This document shows positions 1 to 8,653 of a stretch of 64,000 nt of DNA, piece by piece. The stretch is from Neotamlana sedimentorum (GTDB lineage: Bacteria; Bacteroidota; Bacteroidia; Flavobacteriales; Flavobacteriaceae), in the NCBI RefSeq assembly GCF_000943565.1, contig NZ_JTDW01000005.1:434001-498000 (forward strand), in the 5' to 3' direction. The notes beneath the pieces were generated by a model. The model searched no databases and was not told where the DNA came from. It was given only the letters and a program-made list of their open reading frames with translations. Positions within the stretch are counted from its first letter, which is position 1; every line of letters begins with the position of its first letter. The translations under genes and the position numbers were made by a program.

Positions 1-245
1 TGGTATCCTGGGTTACCCGAACCTGTGCCTTGCGGGCAACCACCTTGAATCATAAAATCTGGAATTACTCTGTGAAATTTTAACCCGTTATAATATGGTG
101 TTCCTTGAGGTTTTACTTTATTTTCTAAGTTACCTTCGGCTAAAGCAACAAAGTTACCAACGGTTCCTGGTGTTTTTTTATACTCTAAAGCTACTAGAAT
201 TTCGCCCTTAGTTGTATTGAATTTTGCGTATAATCCGTCTTTCAT
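1..245 (-). CDS. Peptidyl-prolyl cis-trans isomerase, cyclophilin type (partial)
   Basis: The 81 visible codons run from an ATG at 245 to the window edge, so the C-terminal half is missing. Seen: the reading begins MKDGLYAKFNTTKGEILVAL and continues with VGNFVALAEG, FHRVIPDFMIQGG and GTGSGNPGY. These are the classic cyclophilin segments; the FHR arginine and the FMIQGG loop belong to the active site. Known: cyclophilins speed cis-trans isomerisation of Xaa-Pro bonds. No signal peptide is visible, so this is probably a cytoplasmic form. It reads away from recQ's 3' end, so it is the first gene of its transcript. A TATCTTTG element lies 19 bases upstream of the start. Confidence 0.93.
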   Translation of the reverse strand, partial: MKDGLYAKFNTTKGEILVALEYKKTPGTVGNFVALAEGNLENKVKPQGTPYYNGLKFHRVIPDFMIQGGCPQGTGSGNPGY

Positions 246-263
246 TTCTTAAATTTTAGGCTG

Positions 264-271
264 CAAAGATA
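264..271 (-). promoter_or_regulatory. Bacteroidota -7 promoter element of the cyclophilin gene
   Basis: The minus strand reads TATCTTTG, a full match to the TAnnTTTG consensus. Transcription would start about 7 bases downstream, leaving a leader of roughly 12 bases before the ATG at 245. No clear TTG box is visible at the usual -33 distance. Confidence 0.55.
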
Positions 272-409
272 GGAAATGATGTTTGAAGACAGAAACTAGA
301 AGTAAGAAGATTTTTTAAGCTAAAAAGCTAATATTATATCTATTCATAATAAAACAACAAACATCTGATTCAATTTACTGCAAAACCACCAAAACCAAAT
401 TAGATAACA

Positions 410-2611
410 TTAATTCGCTACCTCGCTAATAAACTTTATGCGATATAAACGTAATTCTTCATCATCATAATCGCCGTCAAATTCATCAATAGCCAGATTT
501 ATGTTATCAGATTCAGATTCCATGAAATAATCATGAATTTCTTCTTGTTGGTCTTCATCTAAAATATCATCAATCCAATAATTTATATTAAGTTTTGTAC
601 CAGAATAAACTATAGCTTCCATTTCCTTAATAAACTCTTCCATAGACAGCCCTTTGGCAGAAGCAATATCGTCAAGTGGCAATTTTCTATCAATATTCTG
701 AATAATATATAACTTATTTGCAGAATTAGTTCCGGTAGATTTTACAACCAAATCGTCTGGTCGCATAATATCGTTGTCTTCAACATATTTAGCAATAAGA
801 GTTACAAAATCTTTACCGTATTTTTTTGCCTTACCATCGCCAACACCATGAACATTACCTAATTCTGATAAAGTAATTGGGTATTTAAGTGCCATATCTT
901 CAAGAGATGGATCTTGAAAAATAACAAATGGAGGAACGCCTAGTTTCTTAGCATTTTTCTTTCTTAAATCTTTAAGTATGCTCATTAAAACCTCATCGGC
1001 TGCAACACCTCCACTTTTTGTATTGGTTACAATAGCATCGTCTTGATTTTGAGTAAACTCATGGTCTTCAGTCATCATAAAAGACACCGGGTTACTCATA
1101 AAATCTTTACCAGAATCGGTTAATTTAATAACACCATAGGTTTCAATATCTTTTCTTAAATGACCAGAAACAAGCACTTGTCTTAACAGCGCCATCCAAT
1201 ACTTTTTTTCTTGACTTTTACCTGCTCCAAAAAACGGTTGTTCGTTGGTTTTATGCGAGTTAATAAGGGCATTTTCACTTCCAACTAGTACGTTAACCAA
1301 GTCTTTCGATTTATATTTTTCGTTGGTTTTAAATACAGTTTCTATAAGTAATTTAACTTCATCTTCGGCTTCATGTTGCTTTTTGGGATTTCGAACATTA
1401 TCATCCATGTCTCCACCTTCACCTGTTTCATTATCGAACTCTTCACCAAAATAATGCAAAATAAATTTTCGACGAGAAATCGATGTTTCAGCAAAAGCAA
1501 CCATTTCTTGTAGTAATGCCTGCCCAATTTCTTGTTCGGCAACAGGTTTACCCGACATAAACTTTTCGAGTTTTTCAATATCTTTATAAGAATAATAGGC
1601 TAAACAATGACCTTCACCTCCATCGCGCCCAGCTCTACCAGTTTCTTGATAATAACTTTCTATACTTTTAGGAATGTCGTGGTGTATTACAAAACGTACA
1701 TCGGGTTTATCTATACCCATCCCAAAGGCTATGGTTGCAACTACAACATCTACATCTTCCATTAAAAATTTATCTTGATGACTCGATCTTGTTTTGGCAT
1801 CTAAACCAGCATGATACGGTACAGCGTTTATACCATTTACTTGAAGCACCTGTGCTAATTCTTCAACACGTTTACGACTTAAACAATATACAATACCAGA
1901 TTTGCCTTCATTTTGCTTTATAAAACGAATAATATCCGCATCAACATTTTTAGTTTTTGGTCTAACTTCATAATACAAATTCGGTCTATTAAATGATGCC
2001 TTAAAAGTATTAGCCCCTGTTATGCCTAAGTTTTTTATAATATCTTCCTGAACTTTTGGAGTTGCCGTTGCTGTTAAACCTATAATTGGTATATTTTCTC
2101 CAATTCGTCCAATTATACTTCTTAAGTTACGGTATTCTGGTCTAAAATCGTGTCCCCATTCACTTATACAATGCGCTTCATCAATTGCTAGAAATGATAT
2201 TTTAACCGACCTTAAAAAATCGACATTTTCTTCTTTAGTAAGAGATTCTGGCGCCACGTATAATAGCTTGGTAACACCGCTTACAATATCTTCCTTAACA
2301 CGCTTAACTTCAGTTTTATTCAGGGATGAGTTTAATACATGGGCTATGCCCTCTTGATTTGAAACACCTCGAATAGCATCCACTTGATTTTTCATTAAAG
2401 CAATTAACGGGGAAACTACAATTGCGGTACCTTCTTGCATTAAAGCTGGTAACTGATAGCATAATGACTTACCACCTCCGGTAGGCATTATTACAAAAGT
2501 ATGTTTTCCAGATAATATACTTTTAACAACATTTTCTTGGAGACCTTTAAATTTACTGAACCCAAAATATTTTTTAAGTGAAACTTGTAAGTCAGTTTTG
2601 TCTACAGACAT
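410..2611 (-). CDS. recQ: ATP-dependent DNA helicase RecQ, zinc ligands lost
   Basis: A 733-residue 3'-5' superfamily 2 DNA helicase for recombination and replication-fork repair. Domains: helicase core about 1-350 with Walker A TGGGKS at 44-49, DEAH box at 144-147 followed by CISEWGHDFRP, and motif VI QETGRAGRD near 322-330; RecQ C-terminal and winged-helix region about 350-520; HRDC about 540-615 (PPFVIFQDPSLEDMA); then an acidic tail of roughly 100 residues. Odd: the RecQ zinc site normally uses four cysteines with spacing C-x16-C-x2-C-x2-C. The aligned positions here are Ser379, Thr396, Gly399 and Met402, although the flanking RRKFILHYFGEEF is intact. The gene stands alone, divergent from kdsD. 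The RecQ family call is certain; a paralogue may exist elsewhere in the genome. Confidence 0.95.
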   Translation of the reverse strand: MSVDKTDLQVSLKKYFGFSKFKGLQENVVKSILSGKHTFVIMPTGGGKSLCYQLPALMQEGTAIVVSPLIALMKNQVDAIRGVSNQEGIAHVLNSSLNKTEVKRVKEDIVSGVTKLLYVAPESLTKEENVDFLRSVKISFLAIDEAHCISEWGHDFRPEYRNLRSIIGRIGENIPIIGLTATATPKVQEDIIKNLGITGANTFKASFNRPNLYYEVRPKTKNVDADIIRFIKQNEGKSGIVYCLSRKRVEELAQVLQVNGINAVPYHAGLDAKTRSSHQDKFLMEDVDVVVATIAFGMGIDKPDVRFVIHHDIPKSIESYYQETGRAGRDGGEGHCLAYYSYKDIEKLEKFMSGKPVAEQEIGQALLQEMVAFAETSISRRKFILHYFGEEFDNETGEGGDMDDNVRNPKKQHEAEDEVKLLIETVFKTNEKYKSKDLVNVLVGSENALINSHKTNEQPFFGAGKSQEKKYWMALLRQVLVSGHLRKDIETYGVIKLTDSGKDFMSNPVSFMMTEDHEFTQNQDDAIVTNTKSGGVAADEVLMSILKDLRKKNAKKLGVPPFVIFQDPSLEDMALKYPITLSELGNVHGVGDGKAKKYGKDFVTLIAKYVEDNDIMRPDDLVVKSTGTNSANKLYIIQNIDRKLPLDDIASAKGLSMEEFIKEMEAIVYSGTKLNINYWIDDILDEDQQEEIHDYFMESESDNINLAIDEFDGDYDDEELRLYRIKFISEVAN

Positions 2612-2699
2612 GAATAGTTTTAATTAATTTAACGTTTTATTAAAAAATGTACTATGAAATTAAATAATACATTTGAAGAACCCTCATCTTTTTTTTCGT

Positions 2700-2742
2700 T
2701 AGTTTTGTATCGAAAATCTAATTTACATAAAAATTAAATTTG
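2700..2742 (+). promoter_or_regulatory. Candidate promoter region for the kdsD operon
   Basis: Two TAnnTTTG matches lie upstream of the TTG start at 2794: TAGTTTTG at 2700-2707 and TAAATTTG at 2735-2742. A TTTG at 2672-2675 lies 24 bases before the first, slightly longer than the usual spacing. Either element would give a short AT-rich leader. Which one is used cannot be told from sequence. Confidence 0.35.
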
Positions 2743-2793
2743 TGCATCTATAAAGATAACAAAATCTTTAAAAACGCAATAAAATATTAAACT

Positions 2794-3759
2794 TTGAACG
2801 ATAAAATATCAATTGTTAATATAGCAAAAAAAACTATTGAAGCCGAAGCAAATGCTATTTTAAACCTCTCTGATCTGGTTACCAATGACTTTGAAGAAGC
2901 CGTACACCTTATATACAAATCAAAAGGGCGGGTAATTATTACTGGAGTTGGCAAAAGTGCTATAATAGCTAGTAAAATTGTGGCCACATTAAATTCTACA
3001 GGCACTCCCGCAGTTTATATGCATGCCGCCGATGCCATACATGGCGATTTAGGTTTAATATTAAAAGACGATGTTGTTATTTGTATTTCAAAAAGTGGAA
3101 ACACTCCTGAAATTAAAGTCTTGATACCTCTAATTAAAAGAGGTGAAAATAGTTTGATTGCCATGACTGGAAACGAAAATTCATTCCTTGCTAAACAAGC
3201 TAATTTTATTATAAATACTTACGTTGAAAAAGAAGCGTGCCCTAACAATCTGGCACCAACCACAAGTACTACAGCACAATTAGTTATGGGGGATGCTCTG
3301 GCTATTTCGCTATTAAATTTGCGTGGCTTTTCTAGTGAAGATTTTGCAAAATACCATCCCGGAGGCGCTTTAGGGAAAAAGCTATATTTAAGAGTAAAAG
3401 ATATATCGACAGAAAACCAAAAGCCTCAAGTTAGTGGCGATACAAACATAAAAAATGTAATTGTAGAAATTTCGGCTAAAATGCTTGGTGTTACTGCTGT
3501 TGTTGAAAATGATAAAATTATTGGTATTATTACCGATGGCGATTTACGTAGAATGTTAAGTAAAACCGATGATTTCTCAATGCTTACAGCAAAAGACATT
3601 ATGGGAAAAAGCCCAAAAACTATAAATATTGATGCTATGGCGGTTGATGCTTTAGAAGTCATGGAAATTAACGACATCACGCAATTATTAGTAGAAGAAA
3701 ACGGTAAATATGCTGGTATTGTACATTTACACGATTTAATAAAAGAAGGAATAATTTAA
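2794..3759 (+). CDS. kdsD: KpsF/GutQ-type arabinose-5-phosphate isomerase
   Basis: A 321-residue sugar-phosphate isomerase that converts ribulose-5-phosphate to arabinose-5-phosphate, the first step to Kdo for lipopolysaccharide. An N-terminal SIS domain (about 30-175; GVGKSAIIASK, SKSGNTPE) is followed by the family signature KYHPGGALGKKL near 188-199 and two CBS domains (about 200-320). Start choice: an in-frame TAA ends four bases before a TTG at 2794, and the first internal Met is about residue 75, inside the SIS fold, so the TTG is the only sensible start. The stop overlaps the tatC start as TAATG. Together with lptB two genes downstream, the operon looks envelope-directed. Confidence 0.93.
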   Translation: MNDKISIVNIAKKTIEAEANAILNLSDLVTNDFEEAVHLIYKSKGRVIITGVGKSAIIASKIVATLNSTGTPAVYMHAADAIHGDLGLILKDDVVICISKSGNTPEIKVLIPLIKRGENSLIAMTGNENSFLAKQANFIINTYVEKEACPNNLAPTTSTTAQLVMGDALAISLLNLRGFSSEDFAKYHPGGALGKKLYLRVKDISTENQKPQVSGDTNIKNVIVEISAKMLGVTAVVENDKIIGIITDGDLRRMLSKTDDFSMLTAKDIMGKSPKTINIDAMAVDALEVMEINDITQLLVEENGKYAGIVHLHDLIKEGII

Positions 3760-4583
3760 TGGCTCAAAAAAACATAAACGAGATGTCGTTTTTAGACCAT
3801 CTCGAAGATTTACGCTGGCACTTAATTCGTATTTGTATTGCAGTTATTGTTGTTGCAACATTAGCCTTTATTTTTAGTCGATTTATTTTCGACGACATCA
3901 TTTTTGCGCCATTAAAAATGACATTTCCAACGTATCACTTTTTATGCGAAATGGCAACTTTTATTAATATAGACACCACATTTTGCGCCGAAGAAATACC
4001 TATGATTATTCAGAACCGTACCATGGCAGGACAATTTTCGGCCGATATTTGGACGGCTATTTTGGGTGGTTTTATTATTTCGTTTCCATACGTAATTTAT
4101 CAGCTTTGGCATTTTATTAGTCCAGGATTACACGAAAACGAACGCAAACACTCACGCGGGTTTATTATTATTTCTTCGCTTCTGTTTTTTATTGGTGTAT
4201 TGTTTGGGTATTATATTGTAACACCGCTATCTATTAACTTTTTAGCTAATTACAGCGTTTCAGAAGTGGTAGATAACCAAATAGATATTAGTTCTTATAT
4301 TGCTTTAGTGCGATCATCTGCATTGGCTTCTGGTTTAATTTTCGAGTTACCAATAATCATTTATTTTCTAACTAAAGTTGGCTTAGTAACCCCAGAAATT
4401 TTAAAAACCTACCGCAAATATGCTTTGGTTATTGTTTTAATTCTTTCTGCAATTATAACACCTCCAGATATTGCAAGCCAAGTAATTGTTGCTATTCCTA
4501 TTTTAATATTATATCAGGTTAGTATTTATATTTCTAAAATAGTTGTTAGAAATCAGCGTAAAGCAGAAAAAAGCCTCAAATAA
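3759..4583 (+). CDS. tatC: Sec-independent protein translocase TatC
   Basis: A 274-residue inner-membrane protein that binds twin-arginine signal peptides. Seen: the conserved N-terminal SFLDHLEDLRWHLIR, which matches the family H-L-E-L-R motif, about six hydrophobic segments, and the FELP motif in the second half. The loop after the first membrane helix is longer than in E. coli TatC and holds two Cys residues (FLCEM, FCAEE), as is usual for Bacteroidota. Translation is probably coupled to kdsD through the TAATG overlap. No tatA/tatB lies alongside, so these must be elsewhere. Confidence 0.95.
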   Translation: MAQKNINEMSFLDHLEDLRWHLIRICIAVIVVATLAFIFSRFIFDDIIFAPLKMTFPTYHFLCEMATFINIDTTFCAEEIPMIIQNRTMAGQFSADIWTAILGGFIISFPYVIYQLWHFISPGLHENERKHSRGFIIISSLLFFIGVLFGYYIVTPLSINFLANYSVSEVVDNQIDISSYIALVRSSALASGLIFELPIIIYFLTKVGLVTPEILKTYRKYALVIVLILSAIITPPDIASQVIVAIPILILYQVSIYISKIVVRNQRKAEKSLK

Positions 4584-4610
4584 TTAATTAAATTTTACGT
4601 TATTGTAATT

Positions 4611-5351
4611 ATGATTTTAAGAGCCGATAATTTAATGAAGTCCTACAGCGGACGAAAAGTTGTAAAAGATGTTTCACTTAAAGTAGAACAAGGTGAAATT
4701 GTTGGACTATTAGGACCTAATGGGGCTGGAAAAACAACATCGTTTTACATGATTGTTGGACTTATTAAACCTAATGGTGGCCATATTTTTCTAGATAACA
4801 CAGAAATTACAAAATACCCAATGTACAAGCGTGCACAAAATGGTATTGGCTACTTAGCTCAAGAAGCTTCAGTTTTTAGGAAATTAAGTATTGAAGATAA
4901 TATTTTAAGCGTTTTACAACTTACAAAACTTAGTAAGAAGGAGCAATTGCATAAAATGGAATCGTTAATTGAAGAGTTTAGTCTTGGCCATATTAGAAAA
5001 AACCGAGGCGATTTACTTTCTGGTGGCGAACGTAGACGTACCGAAATTGCCCGTGCTTTGGCAACCGATCCTAGTTTTATTTTATTAGATGAACCTTTTG
5101 CTGGTGTAGACCCTGTTGCTGTAGAAGACATACAACGTATTGTTGCACAACTTACTAAAAAGAATATTGGCATTTTAATTACCGACCATAACGTACAAGA
5201 AACTTTGGCTATTACCGATAGAACATATCTAATGTTTGAAGGTAGTATTCTTAAAGCTGGTGAACCGGAAGAATTAGCTAGTGATGAAATGGTTAGAAAA
5301 GTTTATTTAGGACAAAACTTCGAGCTTAGAAAGAAGAAAATTAGAGACTAA
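4611..5351 (+). CDS. lptB: LPS export ABC transporter ATP-binding protein LptB
   Basis: A 246-residue ATPase that powers lipopolysaccharide extraction from the inner membrane through LptFG. Seen: Walker A GPNGAGKT at 35-42, Q-loop in [12 protein letters not shown], signature LSGGERRR, Walker [12 protein letters not shown] and the switch-loop histidine in ITDHNV. The [13 protein letters not shown] segment and the [10 protein letters not shown] segment are typical of LptB rather than of LivF-like ABC proteins. The family's usual length is about 240. It is third in the kdsD-tatC operon, 27 bases after tatC, consistent with a shared role in envelope assembly. Confidence 0.94.
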   Translation: MILRADNLMKSYSGRKVVKDVSLKVEQGEIVGLLGPNGAGKTTSFYMIVGLIKPNGGHIFLDNTEITKYPMYKRAQNGIGYLAQEASVFRKLSIEDNILSVLQLTKLSKKEQLHKMESLIEEFSLGHIRKNRGDLLSGGERRRTEIARALATDPSFILLDEPFAGVDPVAVEDIQRIVAQLTKKNIGILITDHNVQETLAITDRTYLMFEGSILKAGEPEELASDEMVRKVYLGQNFELRKKKIRD

Positions 5352-5366
5352 ATACAAAACTTTATT

Positions 5367-5804
5367 ATGAAATTAAATGAAATCTATTTTTATATGATTT
5401 TGTTTCTATTTCAATTTTTTAGCCTAATTATACTAACTTGTTCTGAAGATTTAAAAGACAGAAAACATCTTTTTAATTATACAAAAGTTGCCCTTTTTAT
5501 GTTTTCCATTGGCTGTATTATGGAAATCTTCAACTGGAACTATTTACAAAATTTTGAGTGCATTTTTTTCACGGCGCTTCCTCTGCTCCTAATTTTTACT
5601 ATAAAAATATTAGCCTTTACTTTTAAAAGTATATTCAAAAAAGAACCTTTTCAACTTTATAGAAACGAATTATCCGATGGCATTTGGGTGAAAAATAGAG
5701 GCAACTTCAAAAAACATCATTTTTATTATTCGATTTATTCTTTAAGCATTTTATTAGTACCTATTCTCTCTTTCACTTTATTATATATCGCATTATTCAA
5801 ATAA
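5367..5804 (+). CDS. Small membrane protein of unknown function
   Basis: A 145-residue protein that I do not recognise. It begins 15 bases after lptB, so it is probably the last gene of the operon. Four hydrophobic stretches are visible, at about 8-26, 40-58, 65-85 and 122-142. Between the last two lies a polar loop rich in basic and aromatic residues (ELSDGIWVKNRGNFKKHHF), probably cytoplasmic. There is no signal peptide cleavage site, enzymatic motif or repeat. The strong terminator at 5871 follows, which closes the transcript. No function is proposed. Confidence 0.75.
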   Translation: MKLNEIYFYMILFLFQFFSLIILTCSEDLKDRKHLFNYTKVALFMFSIGCIMEIFNWNYLQNFECIFFTALPLLLIFTIKILAFTFKSIFKKEPFQLYRNELSDGIWVKNRGNFKKHHFYYSIYSLSILLVPILSFTLLYIALFK

Positions 5805-5870
5805 ATAAAACACATTTTTAAGAAGATCTTATTTTATAAAAACCCAGCAAAAAGCTGTTTACAAAACACA

Positions 5871-5902
5871 AAAAAGCTCACTGTAAATAGTGAGCTTTTT
5901 TA
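5871..5902. terminator. Bidirectional intrinsic terminator
   Basis: A perfect 13-base inverted repeat: AAAAAAGCTCACT at 5871-5883 and AGTGAGCTTTTTT at 5890-5902, with a 6-base loop. A runs on one side and T runs on the other let it work in both directions. It sits between the converging lptB operon and the terC-like gene. Confidence 0.9.
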
Positions 5903-5920
5903 AAATATGATATATAATTT

Positions 5921-6727
5921 TTATTTACCTTTTTGTTGTTCTGCCAACAGTTTCTTTTGGTATCGACCTTGTACTACATCTACAACAACAAGTACAAATA
6001 ATACAAAATAGAAGGTTGTTTTACTCATTGGTACAATGTGGTTTCCAAATAATTCTAAATGCGCTAAGTGTCCGCCCTCGGTAACTAGCATTATTCCAAC
6101 TATAAATAAAATGAATAAACCAAGAACTTCGTACATGCGGTTTTTAGCTAAAAATACCGAAATTTTATCGGCAAGAAGTAGCATTAATAATCCGCTGCAA
6201 ACAATGGCAATTGCCATAATTATAAACGCGGTTGTACTGTTTTCTATATCGCTAGTTAACCCTATGGCTGCTAAAATAGAATCGAAAGAAAATACTAAAT
6301 TCATAATAACAATACTGGTTATAACAGCACTTGCAGACTTAACATTCTTGTTATCTCCAGCTTCAATATCATGATCTAAATCTTTTAACGAAATCATGTG
6401 CCAAATTTCCTTTATAGCCGTGTAAATAATAAATCCACCACCCGCTAAAACAATTAAACTATGCCCATTAAAGGCAAATTTCGCTATGTCTTTTATCTCG
6501 GCTGTTAAAAATGAAAAAGGCTCTTGAAAAAAATCGATTACAGAAACTAATACAAAAAGCAAAACAATACGTAAGGCAATTGCAATTAAAATCCCCTTTT
6601 TTCTAACAGATTTTTGTTGGTTTTCGGGAGCTTTTTTACTTTCCAAAGAAATATACAATAGGTTATCGAACCCTAATACTGCTTGCAGCATAACAAGCAT
6701 TAAAAGTGTAAAAATATTTTCTAACAT
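5921..6727 (-). CDS. TerC/Alx family integral membrane protein
   Basis: A 268-residue polytopic membrane protein with about seven to eight hydrophobic segments. The family hallmarks are visible: LGFDNLLYISLESK near 18-30 and LVFSFDSILAAIGL in the second half, each with the conserved Asp of the FD(N/S) motif thought to bind a metal. Known: TerC and Alx proteins are linked to tellurite resistance and to manganese export, and in some bacteria to metal loading of secreted enzymes. It lies 9 bases downstream of pssA and is probably co-transcribed with it. The specific substrate cannot be read from the sequence. Confidence 0.88.
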   Translation of the reverse strand: MLENIFTLLMLVMLQAVLGFDNLLYISLESKKAPENQQKSVRKKGILIAIALRIVLLFVLVSVIDFFQEPFSFLTAEIKDIAKFAFNGHSLIVLAGGGFIIYTAIKEIWHMISLKDLDHDIEAGDNKNVKSASAVITSIVIMNLVFSFDSILAAIGLTSDIENSTTAFIIMAIAIVCSGLLMLLLADKISVFLAKNRMYEVLGLFILFIVGIMLVTEGGHLAHLELFGNHIVPMSKTTFYFVLFVLVVVDVVQGRYQKKLLAEQQKGK

Positions 6728-6736
6728 AAATGGCTT

Positions 6737-7438
6737 TTATTTTGATGAAAAATTATTTAAAATTGAAAGGCTAATATATAGTAAAATGATTAATGGAATG
6801 GCTGCAAATTGTAAAACAATTATTAAAACTACACAAAGCAAAAGAAACACATATCGAGTTACATTATTTGCAAAACTGTAATCTTTAAATTTTAAAGCAA
6901 ACAATTTAATATTTGAATTTAGCAAATAACAGCTCAATATAGTTATTCCAATTAGAAACCATTTATTTAGAATTATAGCATTCATGGCGTCGCTATTTTG
7001 ATATTCTAAAATTAAAGGCAACGATACAATTAATAACGCATTTGCAGGTGTTGGTAATCCTTTAAAATAGCTTTGTTGCTCATCATCAATATTAAATTTT
7101 GCTAAGCGATAGGCAGATGCTAAGGTAATTGCTAAACCTAAATAAGGCACTAAATGGTACTCGTCCCAGCTTAATTCTGCAATTTGCAACAATTTATAAA
7201 CTACCAAACCAGGTACAACACCGCTTGTAACAACATCGGCAAGCGAATCTAACTGAAGACCTAATGCACTCTGCACATTAAGTTTTCGGGCTGCTAAACC
7301 ATCAAAAAAGTCAAAAAATATACCTAAAAAAACAAAAAGCGCAGCAGTAACAAATTGATTATTAATTACAAAAATTACCGCAATGCATCCACAAAATAAA
7401 TTTAATAAAGTTATGATGTTTGGTATGGCTTTTTTCAT
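6737..7438 (-). CDS. pssA: CDP-diacylglycerol--serine O-phosphatidyltransferase
   Basis: A 233-residue inner-membrane enzyme that joins serine to CDP-diacylglycerol to make phosphatidylserine, the precursor of phosphatidylethanolamine. The full CDP-alcohol phosphotransferase signature D-x2-DG-x2-AR-x8-G-x3-D-x3-D is present without a mismatch, starting at DFFDG near residue 43 and ending at DSLAD near 68; the acidic residues bind the catalytic metals. About six further hydrophobic segments follow. Serine specificity rests on overall resemblance to the type II PssA of Bacillus and Bacteroidota (PNIITLLNLFCG start). It reads into the terC-like gene. Confidence 0.92.
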   Translation of the reverse strand: MKKAIPNIITLLNLFCGCIAVIFVINNQFVTAALFVFLGIFFDFFDGLAARKLNVQSALGLQLDSLADVVTSGVVPGLVVYKLLQIAELSWDEYHLVPYLGLAITLASAYRLAKFNIDDEQQSYFKGLPTPANALLIVSLPLILEYQNSDAMNAIILNKWFLIGITILSCYLLNSNIKLFALKFKDYSFANNVTRYVFLLLCVVLIIVLQFAAIPLIILLYISLSILNNFSSK

Positions 7439-7532
7439 CTAAGTAATTTTTAGGATTGTAAAAATAGTAAACAAATTTCGTCTAAAACAATAACTCGAAA
7501 AAATTCAAGTTTATAGGTTTAAATATTATGTG

Positions 7533-7540
7533 CATCTTTG
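7533..7540 (+). promoter_or_regulatory. Near-consensus -7 element of the PorV-like gene
   Basis: CATCTTTG differs from TAnnTTTG in the first base only. Transcription would begin near 7547, just before the TTG at 7554. This supports the TTG start and argues against a GTG at 7530, which would lie upstream of the promoter. Confidence 0.4.
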
Positions 7541-7553
7541 TAAAAAATTAGCA

Positions 7554-8624
7554 TTGAAAACTAACATAACCGCATTTTTCATAGTAATATCTACACTAGT
7601 TTATAGTCAAACAACTAGAAAATATTCAAACGAGTTTATGAATATAGGTGTTGATGCTGCTGCATTGGGAATGAGTAACGCCGTTACTTCGCATTCGGCC
7701 GATGTAAACTCTGGTTATTGGAATCCGGCAGGATTATTAAAACTTGAAGACAACCAATTAGCATTAATGCACTCTAGTTACTTCGCTAATATTGCAAACT
7801 ACGATTATATTGGTTATGCTATTCCTTTAGACCAGCAAAGTGCCGTAGGTATTTCGTTAATTCGTTTTGCTGTTGACGACATTTTAAACACCACTCAACT
7901 TATTGATGATGAGGGCAATATAAATTACGATAGAATTAGCCTTTTTTCTACAGCCGATTACGGATTCACCATTTCGTACGCCAGAGCTTTACCGCTTAAT
8001 GGATTAAATTACGGCGTAAATGCCAAAGTTATAAGACGTATTATTGGTGATTTTGCATCGTCATGGGGTTTTGGTTTAGATGCTGGTATACAGTTTGAAT
8101 CGCGTAATAATTGGAAATTTGGCGTTATGGCTCGCGATATTACAACCACTTTTAATGCATGGGCCATTGATGAAGAAGAATTCGCAACCGTACAAGACGC
8201 CGTTGAAGGCCAAAACCAAGAATTACCAGAAACCACCGAAATTACTATTCCTAAACTCCAAATTGGCATATCAAAATTAGTCGATTTTAATTATGACTAT
8301 ACGTTATTAACGGCAGTTAACCTTAATGTTAGGTTCGAGGAAAATAACGACATCATTTCAACATCAGTTGCTAGTATTAACCCCGCTTTAGGATTCGAAT
8401 TTGGTTATATCGATATGGTTTACCTACGCGCAGGAATGGGCAATTTTCAAAATGAATTACAAATCGATAATACCCAACAATTAAGTTTTCAACCTACATT
8501 TGGACTAGGTTTTAAATACAGTGGCATACAAATAGATTATGCCTTTACCGATATTGGGGACCAAAGTGTGGCGTTATACTCTAACGTGTTTTCCCTAAAG
8601 CTCGATTTTAGTATGTTTAGATAA
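7554..8624 (+). CDS. PorV/PorQ family outer-membrane beta-barrel protein
   Basis: A 356-residue protein with a signal peptide (hydrophobic stretch about 6-14, cleavage after VYSQ) followed by a beta-barrel pattern. The N-terminal segment GVDAAALGMSNAVTSH and the SGYWNPAGL motif are typical of PorV/PorQ proteins, which share the FadL fold. Known: PorV and PorQ are type IX secretion components of Bacteroidota; PorV shuttles cargo from the translocon to the attachment complex. I cannot say whether this is PorV, PorQ or a family paralogue. Start choice: a GTG at 7530 would add eight residues, but TTG at 7554 gives a clean signal peptide and lies just after a promoter-like element. The Lnb-like gene follows 29 bases downstream. 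Confidence 0.82.
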   Translation: MKTNITAFFIVISTLVYSQTTRKYSNEFMNIGVDAAALGMSNAVTSHSADVNSGYWNPAGLLKLEDNQLALMHSSYFANIANYDYIGYAIPLDQQSAVGISLIRFAVDDILNTTQLIDDEGNINYDRISLFSTADYGFTISYARALPLNGLNYGVNAKVIRRIIGDFASSWGFGLDAGIQFESRNNWKFGVMARDITTTFNAWAIDEEEFATVQDAVEGQNQELPETTEITIPKLQIGISKLVDFNYDYTLLTAVNLNVRFEENNDIISTSVASINPALGFEFGYIDMVYLRAGMGNFQNELQIDNTQQLSFQPTFGLGFKYSGIQIDYAFTDIGDQSVALYSNVFSLKLDFSMFR

Positions 8625-8653
8625 ACGAAAATTAATTTTTAAAATTTAGTTTA

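Noticed and set aside
1245-1454. Plus-strand open reading opposite recQ
   Set aside because: It is a shadow of recQ with no promoter, no homology pattern and low-complexity Ser/Leu content.
5845-5860. Small hairpin CAGCAAAAAGCTG near the lptB operon end
   Set aside because: The stem is only four to five bases and has no T run; the strong terminator at 5871 explains termination.
7530-7553. GTG start for the PorV-like gene, eight codons earlier
   Set aside because: It lies upstream of the CATCTTTG element, and TTG at 7554 gives a cleaner signal peptide.
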